Assembly: GCF_900112755.1 (NCBI RefSeq)
Contig: NZ_FOMW01000003.1
Coordinates: forward strand, 276,928-340,927
Direction of reading: 5' to 3'
Length of the DNA stretch: 64,000 nt
DNA from: Sulfitobacter brevis
Lineage (GTDB): Bacteria; Pseudomonadota; Alphaproteobacteria; Rhodobacterales; Rhodobacteraceae
Part shown: positions 28,810-37,335 of the stretch, piece after piece
How the letters are laid out: every line of letters starts with the position of its first letter
Position numbering within the stretch: the first letter of the stretch is position 1
Translations under genes and position numbers: made by a program
Notes under the pieces: generated by a model
What the model was told of the DNA's origin: nothing
Seen by the model: the letters and a program-made list of their open reading frames with translations, nothing else
The model's database searches: none

Positions 28810-29517
28810 ATGCGCTCTTTTATCGCCTTTATGGGGCTGGTTTTTTCATTGTCTTTTACAAGTATCGCTCAGGCTGCGCCGAATGACATGCAGGTGCTGG
28901 TCATGGGGGATTCGTTCATGACCACAAATGGTTCGGCTGACCAGTCCTTCTCGCATGTCCTCTCCGAGCTTTTGGACACCCGCGTGAAAAGCACCGCCAT
29001 GTCAGGTGCACGGATGCTTTATGCGCTACCGATCACTGGCAGTCTGGGCATGAACATTTCCAAACAATACCGGCAGGGGCAATGGGATATTGTGGTGATG
29101 AACGGTGGCGGCAATGATCTATGGATGGGCTGTGGCTGCTACCGCTGTGAACGCAAAATGGAAAAGCTGATCTCGCCGGACGGGCTGCGCGGTGCAATTC
29201 CCAGCACGATTGCCCGCGCCCGCAACGCCGGTGCCCATGTGATCTATGTCGGATATCTGCGCAGTCCCGGTCGCGGCTCTCCGATCGAAGCGTGTAGACC
29301 ATTTGGCGACAAGATGGAGGCCCGTATCGCCAAGCTGGCCGAGCTGGACAGGGGTTTCACCTTTGTTTCACTAGCCGACATGGTGCCCTATGGCGACGGA
29401 TCGTTCCATGCGTTTGATATGATCCACCCCTCACCCAAGGGCAGCGCCGCTGCGGCAAAGCGCGTGCAAGACGCTATTATGCACCTGCAGCAGGACCGTT
29501 ATTCAGGGCTGAACTGA
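28810..29517 (+). CDS. Exported SGNH/GDSL-family hydrolase
   Basis: A 235-residue protein with a signal peptide (cleavage after about SIAQAA) and the blocks of an SGNH esterase: GDSF at residues 33-36 with nucleophile S35, GGGNDLW in the middle and DMIHPS near the end for the Asp-His pair. A cysteine-rich insert, C-G-C-Y-R-C, directly follows the third block and is unusual. It probably removes an acyl group from a glycan or lipid in the periplasm. The ATG is chosen over a GTG one codon upstream. It lies convergent with the sulfotransferase gene and may serve the same glycan, which is inference. Confidence 0.78.
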   Translation: MRSFIAFMGLVFSLSFTSIAQAAPNDMQVLVMGDSFMTTNGSADQSFSHVLSELLDTRVKSTAMSGARMLYALPITGSLGMNISKQYRQGQWDIVVMNGGGNDLWMGCGCYRCERKMEKLISPDGLRGAIPSTIARARNAGAHVIYVGYLRSPGRGSPIEACRPFGDKMEARIAKLAELDRGFTFVSLADMVPYGDGSFHAFDMIHPSPKGSAAAAKRVQDAIMHLQQDRYSGLN

Positions 29518-29531
29518 GCGGTAAGGCTGTT

Positions 29532-30350
29532 TTAATCGCCTAACTTTGCATGCACCTCGGCGAGGTCGATCTCGCCGATGGGCATCTTGTTTGACGGGTC
29601 TTCAAAGTCGTATTTAAACAGCTCGAAATCGCGTTTGAAGATCTCGCGAACCAGGTGCATTGACAGATCATCGAAATAGTCACCCACCGGATGCGCCCGC
29701 TTGGGGCCATGACCTTCGCTTTCGTTGAAGCGCGGGATTTCCGCCAGATCAACGCGATGCGGAGTTTCGATCGCATCCAGCACATCTTGCATGCCGTCGT
29801 TGAAGCTTTCGGTCCAGATGATCTTGTCGTAGGTGCCACCGTTCACGATGAAGGTGCTGACGTGGCCGGACATCGCAGACCAGTGAATGTCAGGATCCAT
29901 CGGCCTGCGCCACCGGATGGTATCGCGCGCAAAAAGCAGGAACCGCCGGAACGAGGCGATCTGGTCGAACTCGTCCTTGCCATCCGGCCCGCCGACGTCG
30001 ATTCCGTATTTCTGGACCAGCAGCGGCACGAGGTTGCCACGATAACGTTTGCCGTTGCGCTGGATGCCGCAGATTTTGTCAAAGAAGGATGACAGAATGC
30101 GGGTGTAAGGATTGCGCACACAAGTGAAGGCGTAGGAGCCGTGGTTGATCACGTTTTCAGTGATCGGCGCCTGCGATGCATCAAGCGCCCATTTGTGCAG
30201 ACCCGCCTTGGCGTCATGGATATCGCCGTCGAAAAACTCACCGTGATCGGAGTAAAACATGATCTGGCCAATGGTCGAACAGGCACATTTGGGCACAACG
30301 CGGTACACCACGCTTTCGCTTTCCGTCATCCACGTTCCGGGGAAACCCAT
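29532..30350 (-). CDS. Sulfotransferase family protein
   Basis: A 272-residue PAPS-dependent sulfotransferase of the carbohydrate (sulfotransferase family 2) type. The 5'-phosphosulfate-binding loop is VPKCACST (P20-T26) and the 3'-phosphate-binding segment is CVRNPYTRILSSFFDK, with the arginine and serine expected to contact the nucleotide. No membrane segment is evident. It would transfer sulfate to a sugar hydroxyl, likely on a surface glycan. It is divergent from a branching glycosyltransferase with 146 bases between starts, so both may share a regulatory region. Confidence 0.82.
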   Translation of the reverse strand: MGFPGTWMTESESVVYRVVPKCACSTIGQIMFYSDHGEFFDGDIHDAKAGLHKWALDASQAPITENVINHGSYAFTCVRNPYTRILSSFFDKICGIQRNGKRYRGNLVPLLVQKYGIDVGGPDGKDEFDQIASFRRFLLFARDTIRWRRPMDPDIHWSAMSGHVSTFIVNGGTYDKIIWTESFNDGMQDVLDAIETPHRVDLAEIPRFNESEGHGPKRAHPVGDYFDDLSMHLVREIFKRDFELFKYDFEDPSNKMPIGEIDLAEVHAKLGD

Positions 30351-30496
30351 GTTCTGCGCTACTCCTGCTCGAACCGACTGTTTTATGGCAACAGTTCAGC
30401 CTTCCTGCAAAAAAGCAGATAAAGGCGGTTTATTCAATCGACCTTCATCATTATCTAGGTAAACAATCCAAGGTAAAGGGGCAGATCGGTTCGCGT

Positions 30497-32074
30497 ATGG
30501 CAAAAATCGCATATATCCTGCTTTGCCACAAAGACCCCGCCGCCATTATTCGTCAGGCTGAGCGGTTGACGGCGGCCGGTGATTATATGGCGATCCATTT
30601 CGATGCCTCCGCCAGCGCCGACGCCTTCGCCGAGATTGCAAAGGCGCTGAAAGACAACCCGAATGTGGCCTTTGCGCGCAAACGCGTACGCTGCGGATGG
30701 GGGGAATGGTCGCTGGTTCAGGCGACCTTGAACGCGGTAGAGACCGCCGTCGAAGCCTTCCCCCGTGCGACACATTTCTACATGCTTTCAGGCGATTGCA
30801 TGGCCATCAAGTCGGCGGAATATATCCACCAGTTTCTTGACGACAATGATGCCGACTTTATCGAGAGCTTTGATTATTTCGAAAGCGACTGGATCAAGAC
30901 CGGCTGGAAAGAAGAGCGGCTGGTCTATCGACATTTTGTGAACGAACGCACCCACAAGAAGTTGTTCTATGCCCTGTTCAAAGCGCAAGAACGGCTTGGC
31001 CTGACACGGGACATCCCTGCCGACCTGCAAGTGATGATCGGTAGCCAGTGGTGGTGCCTGCGTCGCCGCACAATCGAGTGGCTGCTGGCCTTCATAAAAA
31101 AACGCCGCGACATCGTGCGATTTTTCCGCACCACATGGATTCCCGACGAGACGTTTTTCCAAACCTTGGTGCGCCACCTTGTGCCGGAGAGTGAAATTCG
31201 CGGGCGGACGTTGACGTTCTTGATGTTCACAGACTACGGCATGCCGGTGACATTCTACAACGACCACTACGATTTGCTGCTCAGTCAGGACTATCTTTTC
31301 GCCCGCAAGATCAGCGCCGAGGCTAAGGATCTCAGACGCAGGCTGGGGTTGCTTTATTCGGCCCAGGGGGCGCAGTTTCAAATCAGCAACGAAGGCCCAA
31401 GTCTTTTCAAGTTCCTCAGTGGCCGTGGCCGCGTCGGGCGGCGTTTTGCAACGCGGTTCTGGGAGACTGAAAGCACGCTTGGCCGCGAACGCGAGTTGCT
31501 GATTGTGGTGTGTAAAAAGTGGCATGTCGCCAAGCGGGTGCTTGAGCGGATCCGCCAAGTCACCAACGTGCCTGCAATCGAGTATATTTTTAACGAGGAA
31601 GACGCGCCTTTGCCCGATTTGGGCGGCATCCAGAAGTCACTTGGAAAGCGCACCCGCCACCGCCGCGCCCTGATGCGGATGTTGTTTGACTATTTCGAGA
31701 CCGACCGCTTGATCGTGTGTATGGACCCCAGCAATCTCGACCTGCTCAACGATTTTGCCTCTGACCGTTCTGTCACCCGCATACTGGAGATCGAATGCCA
31801 ATTCTCGGATGACTATCTGATCGGCCATGCCATGCGCGTCGGCCTTGCGGGAGAGCACACCTCCAACGAGACGCTGACGCGTCTGTTGCCGACGATTCGC
31901 AACGATATGGTCCATGAAAGTGACCTTATCCGCGACGCCCAGTTCGAAAACCACAATCGCCTGCGTGAAACCAGCAGCGAGGCCGACAATATTGCCGCCC
32001 TCGGCCAGTTCCTAGCCATCCCCGACGATAAGTCCCGCGAGATCGCAACAACAGATCACCTTTTCGCCGACTAA
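30497..32074 (+). CDS. Core-2/I-branching-like glycosyltransferase with DUF5928-type C-terminus
   Basis: A 525-residue protein. Residues 1-250 resemble GT14 beta-1,6-N-acetylglucosaminyltransferases: KIAYILLCHKDP at the start, THFYMLSGDCMAIKS, and QWWCLRRRTIEW before TWIPDETFFQTLV. The remaining 270 residues have no family I know by function; the layout matches a roseobacter protein family annotated DUF5928. The expected product is a branched surface glycan. Two separate observations tie it to the sulfotransferase: the shared divergent promoter region and the common substrate class. Confidence 0.78.
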   Translation: MAKIAYILLCHKDPAAIIRQAERLTAAGDYMAIHFDASASADAFAEIAKALKDNPNVAFARKRVRCGWGEWSLVQATLNAVETAVEAFPRATHFYMLSGDCMAIKSAEYIHQFLDDNDADFIESFDYFESDWIKTGWKEERLVYRHFVNERTHKKLFYALFKAQERLGLTRDIPADLQVMIGSQWWCLRRRTIEWLLAFIKKRRDIVRFFRTTWIPDETFFQTLVRHLVPESEIRGRTLTFLMFTDYGMPVTFYNDHYDLLLSQDYLFARKISAEAKDLRRRLGLLYSAQGAQFQISNEGPSLFKFLSGRGRVGRRFATRFWETESTLGRERELLIVVCKKWHVAKRVLERIRQVTNVPAIEYIFNEEDAPLPDLGGIQKSLGKRTRHRRALMRMLFDYFETDRLIVCMDPSNLDLLNDFASDRSVTRILEIECQFSDDYLIGHAMRVGLAGEHTSNETLTRLLPTIRNDMVHESDLIRDAQFENHNRLRETSSEADNIAALGQFLAIPDDKSREIATTDHLFAD

Positions 32075-32121
32075 CCGCCGTGCGGCGTCGCGGCCCGCAC
32101 GTGTTGATTGCGGCACAAACG

Positions 32122-33180
32122 TTAACCGCGCCCAATCTGTTCATTGAAAAACCGGATCATCTCAGCCGAGGCATCGGGACCGGCGGCATCCGTATGGCTG
32201 CCCGCAGGCGATCCACCCGACCAAGTGTGGCCCGCGCCTTCCAGCAACCAAAGCTCAATGGCGTTGCCATCAGCGGTTTCGCCTTTGGTCAGTTGGACTT
32301 TGCGCCCTTCTTTAGAAAAGCTAGATCGTTCGGCCAGAGTAATCGTTCCCGCCAGCCTGCTGGCATTCACGGGGGCGACGGTATTATCGGCCAGCCCGTG
32401 CAGGATAATCGCCGGACAGGTCAGCGCGCGGCCACCCCCCGCGCCCCGCCCCTGCATTGCGGCGAATGCCGACATCATATCGCGCGCAGCCAGCGGCGCG
32501 AGGCCGGAGTGAACTCCAACGGCTGCGAACACATCACTGCGCAGGCTCCCCAACAGGGCGGCCATCGCGCCACCTGCGGAAAGGCCAGCAGCAAAAGTCG
32601 CTTGTTCGGGCAGGGCAAATTCAGCCCCCAGAGTCTGCGCGAGTTCGGCGAGGATCGCAGGTTCACCCCCCGTCGCGGTCTGATGCTGTGGCTCGAACCA
32701 GTTCCAGCATAGATTTGGATTATGCGCCGATGTCTGCTCGGGGTAGGCGACGAGAAAGTTATGCGCCTCGGCCTGCGCGTTCATCGCGGTGCCGGTGGCG
32801 AAATCCGCGGCGGATTGAGTGCAGCCGTGCAGCATCATCACCATGCCGCGCAACTCACTCTGCCCGCAGCTTGGCACATAGAGCCGATACATCCGAGCGC
32901 CCTGTGGCCCGTCAAATTGCCGCGTCTCGAAACGGGCGCCTTCTGGCACAGGCGCAGCTCTAGCCGCGTTGTGCGCTGTCGCCGCCTTCGACCCACACTG
33001 CTTTTGCAGATCGCGCAGGGTTTCGGCCAGCCCTTTACGTTTGGCTGCAGCGGGGTGCGGTGCGGGTGCGGCGGCAGCACCGCCAAGCGCCTCCTGTATC
33101 TGTTGCGTTGCCGCGGTCAGGTTACCGGCGCGCGTCAGGGCAAGCGAGCGGCGCATCGCCGTCGCGAAATCATTCTTCAT
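32122..33180 (-). CDS. PHB depolymerase-family esterase
   Basis: A 352-residue alpha/beta hydrolase of the LpqC/PHB-depolymerase esterase family. The oxyanion-hole segment is MLHGCTQSAADFA, the nucleophile serine is in AGLSAGGAMA, the acid lies in HGLADNTVAP and the histidine in EGAGHTWSGG. There is no signal peptide; an alanine/proline-rich linker covers residues 30-60. Relatives act on polyhydroxybutyrate or on feruloyl/acetyl esters, and intracellular location favours storage polymer or short esters. The gene follows a small RHH protein gene by 31 bases. Confidence 0.85.
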   Translation of the reverse strand: MKNDFATAMRRSLALTRAGNLTAATQQIQEALGGAAAAPAPHPAAAKRKGLAETLRDLQKQCGSKAATAHNAARAAPVPEGARFETRQFDGPQGARMYRLYVPSCGQSELRGMVMMLHGCTQSAADFATGTAMNAQAEAHNFLVAYPEQTSAHNPNLCWNWFEPQHQTATGGEPAILAELAQTLGAEFALPEQATFAAGLSAGGAMAALLGSLRSDVFAAVGVHSGLAPLAARDMMSAFAAMQGRGAGGGRALTCPAIILHGLADNTVAPVNASRLAGTITLAERSSFSKEGRKVQLTKGETADGNAIELWLLEGAGHTWSGGSPAGSHTDAAGPDASAEMIRFFNEQIGRG

Positions 33181-33211
33181 CTTGTTTCCTTTATTGAAAG
33201 CCCTGCGGCCT

Positions 33212-33616
33212 TCAGCTGATACGGTCTTTGAGCGCGATCTTTACTTCGGGTGAGGCCTGCAAAGCGCCCAGAACGGTGATGGAGCCAATGGTGGCCAAGG
33301 CCAGATCGACACTGATGTCGGGCGCAAGGCGCGCCAGACCAACAACTTTGATGTGCAGCAGTTCCCCTGCTGTACGCACTTTTTCCAGATCGTCGCGATT
33401 GAAGTCGCGCAGACCGATATCGAGCGTGCGCCGCTCGATCAGCGTGCCCACATCGGCGGTGTGGGTGCCAAGTTGGGCGCGAATGGCGGCCCTGATAAAA
33501 TCGGTACGATTGGTGTAAAACCCCTCCCCGACCAGCAAATCAATTCGACCAAGGTCCACATAGCCGAGGTTCACGGTGATCTTCTCGGTCTCAACCGCTT
33601 TGACTTGCTTGGGCAT
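33212..33616 (-). CDS. Ribbon-helix-helix (CopG-like) regulator
   Basis: A 134-residue protein whose N-terminal 50 residues fit a CopG/Arc ribbon-helix-helix: KITVNLGYVDLGRIDLLVGEGFYTNRTDFIRAAIRAQL. The C-terminal part has no recognisable domain. It is preceded by AAGGAG and lies upstream of the esterase gene with only 31 bases between, so it may regulate its own operon. It could also be an antitoxin, but no toxin gene is adjacent. Confidence 0.75.
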   Translation of the reverse strand: MPKQVKAVETEKITVNLGYVDLGRIDLLVGEGFYTNRTDFIRAAIRAQLGTHTADVGTLIERRTLDIGLRDFNRDDLEKVRTAGELLHIKVVGLARLAPDISVDLALATIGSITVLGALQASPEVKIALKDRIS

Positions 33617-33691
33617 AACGGCTCCTTACCATCCACTTGGATGTTATATGGCATTCCGCTGCCGCAATACAAGAGCGAGGTCCATAATAGG

Positions 33692-33723
33692 AAAAACCCC
33701 GCTTCAGTTAATGAGGCGGGGTT
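33692..33723 (-). terminator. Terminator after the DUF1523 gene
   Basis: An AACCCCGC / GCGGGGTT stem with a 12-base interior is followed on the minus strand by a thymine run, 24 bases past the DUF1523 stop. Confidence 0.85.
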
Positions 33724-33747
33724 AAGCTTTGTCTAAATATCCGTAAC

Positions 33748-34377
33748 TTAGGGCTTTTTGCGCTTGATCGCCCACCAGACGCCAATGCGCCCGCGCCGTT
33801 CGGCCAGATCGTCTTCGATCCGCTCCATTCTCGGGTCAATCCACGCCCTGCGAAACCGCCGCCACCGGACCCAGACGGCATAAAACAGGGCCGCGAGAAC
33901 CGTCAGAAAGATGATATTCAAGATAGGAATACCCTCCGGCGCATCCGGCCCCGCCACCGGACGCAGCGATATCGCATTCGGGAAGATCGTCATGAATTCG
34001 TTGCGCCAGCCATAGTGCTTGAGCGCATACCAACGCGCATCCCCTTCAGTCGACTTGAAGTCCGCCGCTTCGGCCTGAAGGTTCGACGTGTCGAATTTAA
34101 AGTAGGGCGGCCAGCCCCAACCGGTGTCTTCGTTGCGGTACACCATCACGTCGCCCTTGGCGCGGCGGGTCTGAATGAAAAACACATCGCGGTTGGCAAT
34201 GGTGCCATCGGTGCCCACATCGGCCTGCGCCCAGAAGATCGAATTCTCACCGAAATCCTGCCGCTTCTCGAATGTGTCAGTGATCCGCACAATGTCGGTC
34301 TGTGGCAAAGTATAGTGCAGAAACGCCCCGAACAGCACCCAGATGGTGATCCAGAAAACCCATTTGATAATCGCCAC
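33748..34377 (-). CDS. DUF1523-family membrane protein
   Basis: A 209-residue protein with one hydrophobic segment at each end (residues 5-22 and about 148-168) and a soluble middle domain rich in tryptophan and tyrosine (GWGWPPYFKFDTS). This matches DUF1523, a family of unknown function common in Rhodobacteraceae. The tail after the second segment is strongly basic and would be cytoplasmic. It follows a small membrane protein gene by 12 bases. Confidence 0.78.
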   Translation of the reverse strand: MAIIKWVFWITIWVLFGAFLHYTLPQTDIVRITDTFEKRQDFGENSIFWAQADVGTDGTIANRDVFFIQTRRAKGDVMVYRNEDTGWGWPPYFKFDTSNLQAEAADFKSTEGDARWYALKHYGWRNEFMTIFPNAISLRPVAGPDAPEGIPILNIIFLTVLAALFYAVWVRWRRFRRAWIDPRMERIEDDLAERRGRIGVWWAIKRKKP

Positions 34378-34389
34378 GTGCGGACCCTT

Positions 34390-34656
34390 TCAGGAAAAAT
34401 TCGTCAGATAGATGATTACGCCAACCACCACCACAGGCACAACATAGACACCCAAGATCAGTTTGCGACGGACCGAACCATCATATTTCGCTAGCCCGCG
34501 TTTTATAAAGGTGTCGCGGTCCACGACCTGCGGGCCCGTTAGCCACTTTTCCTCCAACTTCTCTTTGCGCACCGCGCGAGAATAAAGCGACAGGCTGATG
34601 TAGATGACTGTCAGCACCACAAAGCCAAAGCCCAGCAAACGGACGAGTGCGAACAT
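34390..34656 (-). CDS. Small two-helix membrane protein
   Basis: An 88-residue protein with membrane segments at residues 2-24 and 65-85 and a charged loop between them (KEEKLEEKW in outline). I do not recognise a functional family. The start is the ATG of MFALVRLLGFG, preceded by GAAGGAG at a good distance; the open frame is longer but the extension is not protein-like. It sits 12 bases before the DUF1523 gene and is probably co-transcribed with it. Confidence 0.7.
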   Translation of the reverse strand: MFALVRLLGFGFVVLTVIYISLSLYSRAVRKEKLEEKWLTGPQVVDRDTFIKRGLAKYDGSVRRKLILGVYVVPVVVVGVIIYLTNFS

Positions 34657-34764
34657 CGGCGGGCTCCTTCGTGTTGTGCATTTCATGGCGTGGCGGCTGC
34701 GCCGTTTAGACCAGACGGGGTTTGGCCGCCTCACATACCGACGCCTCTTTGAACGAGAGTGCGC

Positions 34765-35847
34765 TCAGCCCACGGGCCATGTCAAAGACAGTGTGAACCC
34801 GTCAGGGCCGTCGTTCTTCTCAAGCTCGCCGCCCAGCTGCTGTGCTGCTGCCTCCATGATACGCATACCCAGCCCTGTACCGCTGGCCTCACCCGAGACC
34901 GCGCCCGCGCCATCGTCAGAGCAGGCAAGTTCGTACGTTTCGCCCGACAGAGTGCCGGTGACCCGAAAGAGGCCTTTGCTGCGGCCCTCATAAGCGTATT
35001 TGGCGGCATTTTTGATCGCTTCGTTCACGATCATCCCCACGGAGGAGGCGGATCGCGATTCAAGATCCAGATCATCAATCGCAAGCTCGACCCGCACGCC
35101 CGAGGGCATCAGTGCCGCCGCAGAATGCACGACCTTTTGCAAAAACGGCTTTAGACCCACAAAGGCCCCCGCGTCATTCAGGTAAAGCGCTTCGTGAAGG
35201 CGGCTAACCATCGAAAGTCGGCCCTGCACAGCCTCAAGTGCTGTGCGCGCCGCTTCGGACGCCTCGGTACGCACCTGAATTCGGATCAGTGCCTCCAACG
35301 ATTGCAGGGAGTTCTTGACGCGGTGGTCAACCTCCTTGCGCATCACATCGGCGGCGGCCACGGCCTGCCGCAGTTCGATCTGCCGGATGACCTGATTGGC
35401 CAGAACCTTCAGCGCGCGCTGCTGGAAGTCGGTCAAAACACGCGGTTTGCGGTCCAGCACGCAAAGCGTGCCCGCAGGCAAGCCGTTATCCCCGCGCAGC
35501 AAAGCGCCTGCGTAAAAGCGAAAGCTCTCGTCGCCTGTCACCAGCGGGTTATCAACGGTGCGCGGATCAGCTGTGGTATCGTTGATCTCAAGATAGTCGT
35601 CAGCCACCATCGCATGGGCACACATGCTCATCTCGATCGGGGTCTCTTCGATCCCCAGACCGGTGCGCGCCTTGAACCACTGACGATTATCGTCCACCAG
35701 CGAGATCAATGCGACAGGCACTTCGCAGATTTCGGCCGCGAGGCGGACAATTTCGTCGAAGTCTTCTTCGGGGGCCGTGTCGAGGATATTATAGCCGCGC
35801 AAAAGTGCCAGACGCACTTCTTCTTGGTCTATCAGTGCAGCTTTCAT
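34765..35847 (-). CDS. GAF-domain sensor histidine kinase (HisKA_2/HWE type)
   Basis: A 360-residue soluble histidine kinase. Residues 20-160 form a GAF sensor domain. The phospho-acceptor helix is KEVDHRVKNSLQ with H175, typical of the HisKA_2 group, followed by an ATPase domain (NEAIKNAAKYAY, DDGAGAV, GTGLGMRI). With no membrane segment it senses an internal signal. No response regulator is adjacent, so its partner is unknown. Such kinases in alphaproteobacteria often feed the general stress response, which here is only inference. Confidence 0.85.
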   Translation of the reverse strand: MKAALIDQEEVRLALLRGYNILDTAPEEDFDEIVRLAAEICEVPVALISLVDDNRQWFKARTGLGIEETPIEMSMCAHAMVADDYLEINDTTADPRTVDNPLVTGDESFRFYAGALLRGDNGLPAGTLCVLDRKPRVLTDFQQRALKVLANQVIRQIELRQAVAAADVMRKEVDHRVKNSLQSLEALIRIQVRTEASEAARTALEAVQGRLSMVSRLHEALYLNDAGAFVGLKPFLQKVVHSAAALMPSGVRVELAIDDLDLESRSASSVGMIVNEAIKNAAKYAYEGRSKGLFRVTGTLSGETYELACSDDGAGAVSGEASGTGLGMRIMEAAAQQLGGELEKNDGPDGFTLSLTWPVG

Positions 35848-36030
35848 TCAGGTACTCGCTTTGGTGCCGTGCAGCCACACGGAAACAGAACAGGGCGTCA
35901 CCCCAAAAGGCGCACCGAGCCCGTTTCGGGCGGTCTCAGCATCGCGAAACCATAAACGTGCAAAATCCGAGGTCAACCCGTTGCAAATATGATCCATTGA
36001 GCTAGGCGTGGTGCAATCAGGGAGTTCAGT

Positions 36031-36378
36031 ATGACACATAACACGAAATTGGTGCGGGTCGGCGTATCAGGGCCCGGCGAGCAAGAACGGCCTGCGCCGG
36101 AGAAACTGCTGTCGGGCGATCCACAATTCACCACATGGAACATCGAAGAGCGTGACGGGCTTTACTGCGGCGTCTGGCAATCGACACCGGGCAAGTGGCG
36201 GATCAGCTATTCCGAGTGGGAGTATTTTCGGGTCACCTCGGGCATTTCCGTCATCACCGAAAACGCAGGCGAAGCCGTGACCGTCAAAGCAGGTGACAGC
36301 ATGATCATCCGCCCCGGTTTCGAAGGCACATGGGAGGTTACTGAAACCACCACCAAGGATTACGTGATCCGCCTTTAA
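36031..36378 (+). CDS. Cupin-domain protein
   Basis: A 115-residue single-domain cupin of the DUF861 (EutQ/ureidoglycine-like) type: EWEYFRVTSGISVITENAGEAVTVKAGDSMIIRPGFEGTWEV in family terms spans the two beta-barrel halves. The usual metal-binding histidines are not obvious, so catalysis is doubtful and a binding or structural role is possible. It is monocistronic. Confidence 0.75.
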   Translation: MTHNTKLVRVGVSGPGEQERPAPEKLLSGDPQFTTWNIEERDGLYCGVWQSTPGKWRISYSEWEYFRVTSGISVITENAGEAVTVKAGDSMIIRPGFEGTWEVTETTTKDYVIRL

Positions 36379-36453
36379 CCTGCCGAGACAACCCTGCGAA
36401 AAAGGGCGACGCCAAGCCTTTAACGGCCCCACGTCGCTCCATAGGTCACGCCC

Positions 36454-37242
36454 TTAACTACCCAACAGCGCTTTGATCATGTCGCTTTCAGGGTCCATTA
36501 GCGGGTCGATCACGTTGAAATGGTGCATGTCAGGCACCACGATGTATTTCGCACCCCACCCCCGCGCGAAGGCTTCGCCTTGCTCAAGGAACGCGGGCCG
36601 CTCATCGGCACCGACCCAGACCGTGACATTCACGCCGTGCGGTGGGCTCATGTTTACGGGGCTTTCAGCTTCGGCCTCGGCCTCGTCGATCTGCAAGGTT
36701 TCGTTCATTGCTGTCTGCATCAGAGGCGCAAGGTCAGCGACGGGCGAGATCGGCATGATCGCGTTGATCCGGTCGCGCACCTCGGCCCCCAGAAGCAATG
36801 GGTCGGCCATGCGCGAGACAAGATGCCCGCCCGCCGAATGCCCTGCCAGCGCCAAAGTCCCTTGGGTCCGGTTTGCGATTTCCATCAGTGCTGCTGCGAC
36901 CTGCTTGCTGATGTCTGCAATCCGGACATCGGGGCACAGATCATAGCTTGGCATAGCCACAGCCCATCCACGTGCCAACGGTCCCGCTGCCAAATGTGAC
37001 CAATAGCTTTTGTCAAAGGCTTTCCAGTATCCGCCATGCACAAATACCACTGTGCCGCGTGACACACCCTCGGGCTGGAACAGATCAAACTTTTGCCGGT
37101 CGCTTGGGCCATAGCGGACCCCCACTTGCGCCCGCGCGCCCAAACCGTCGCGAAAGGCAGCCGCCTGCTCCTGCCAGCGGGGCGGAAAAGCGTCCGCGCC
37201 GTCGATGTAGGCAGCATTGGCATAGGCATCGTCAAGGGTCAT
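36454..37242 (-). CDS. Alpha/beta hydrolase, kynurenine formamidase-like
   Basis: A 262-residue alpha/beta hydrolase. The oxyanion-hole motif HGGYW at about residue 66 and the nucleophile in LAGHSAGGHL are those of the arylformamidase-like esterase group; a late histidine lies in PDMHHFNVID. It may hydrolyse N-formylkynurenine or another small ester or amide, unproven. The start is an ATG preceded by GGAGA; the frame is open for another 519 bases upstream, but that stretch is antisense to the dehydrogenase gene. It is divergent from gabD with 93 bases between starts. Confidence 0.8.
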   Translation of the reverse strand: MTLDDAYANAAYIDGADAFPPRWQEQAAAFRDGLGARAQVGVRYGPSDRQKFDLFQPEGVSRGTVVFVHGGYWKAFDKSYWSHLAAGPLARGWAVAMPSYDLCPDVRIADISKQVAAALMEIANRTQGTLALAGHSAGGHLVSRMADPLLLGAEVRDRINAIMPISPVADLAPLMQTAMNETLQIDEAEAEAESPVNMSPPHGVNVTVWVGADERPAFLEQGEAFARGWGAKYIVVPDMHHFNVIDPLMDPESDMIKALLGS

Positions 37243-37335
37243 GGGGGTCTCCTGAAACTGTGTACTTGGGAAGGGGAACTGGACAATCATAACTAATGTT
37301 GCTTTGGGTTCTACAAACAAATGCGGAGACTGAAA

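Noticed and set aside
33212..33616. Toxin-antitoxin module
   Set aside because: The RHH protein could be an antitoxin, but the adjacent gene is a full-length esterase, not a toxin.
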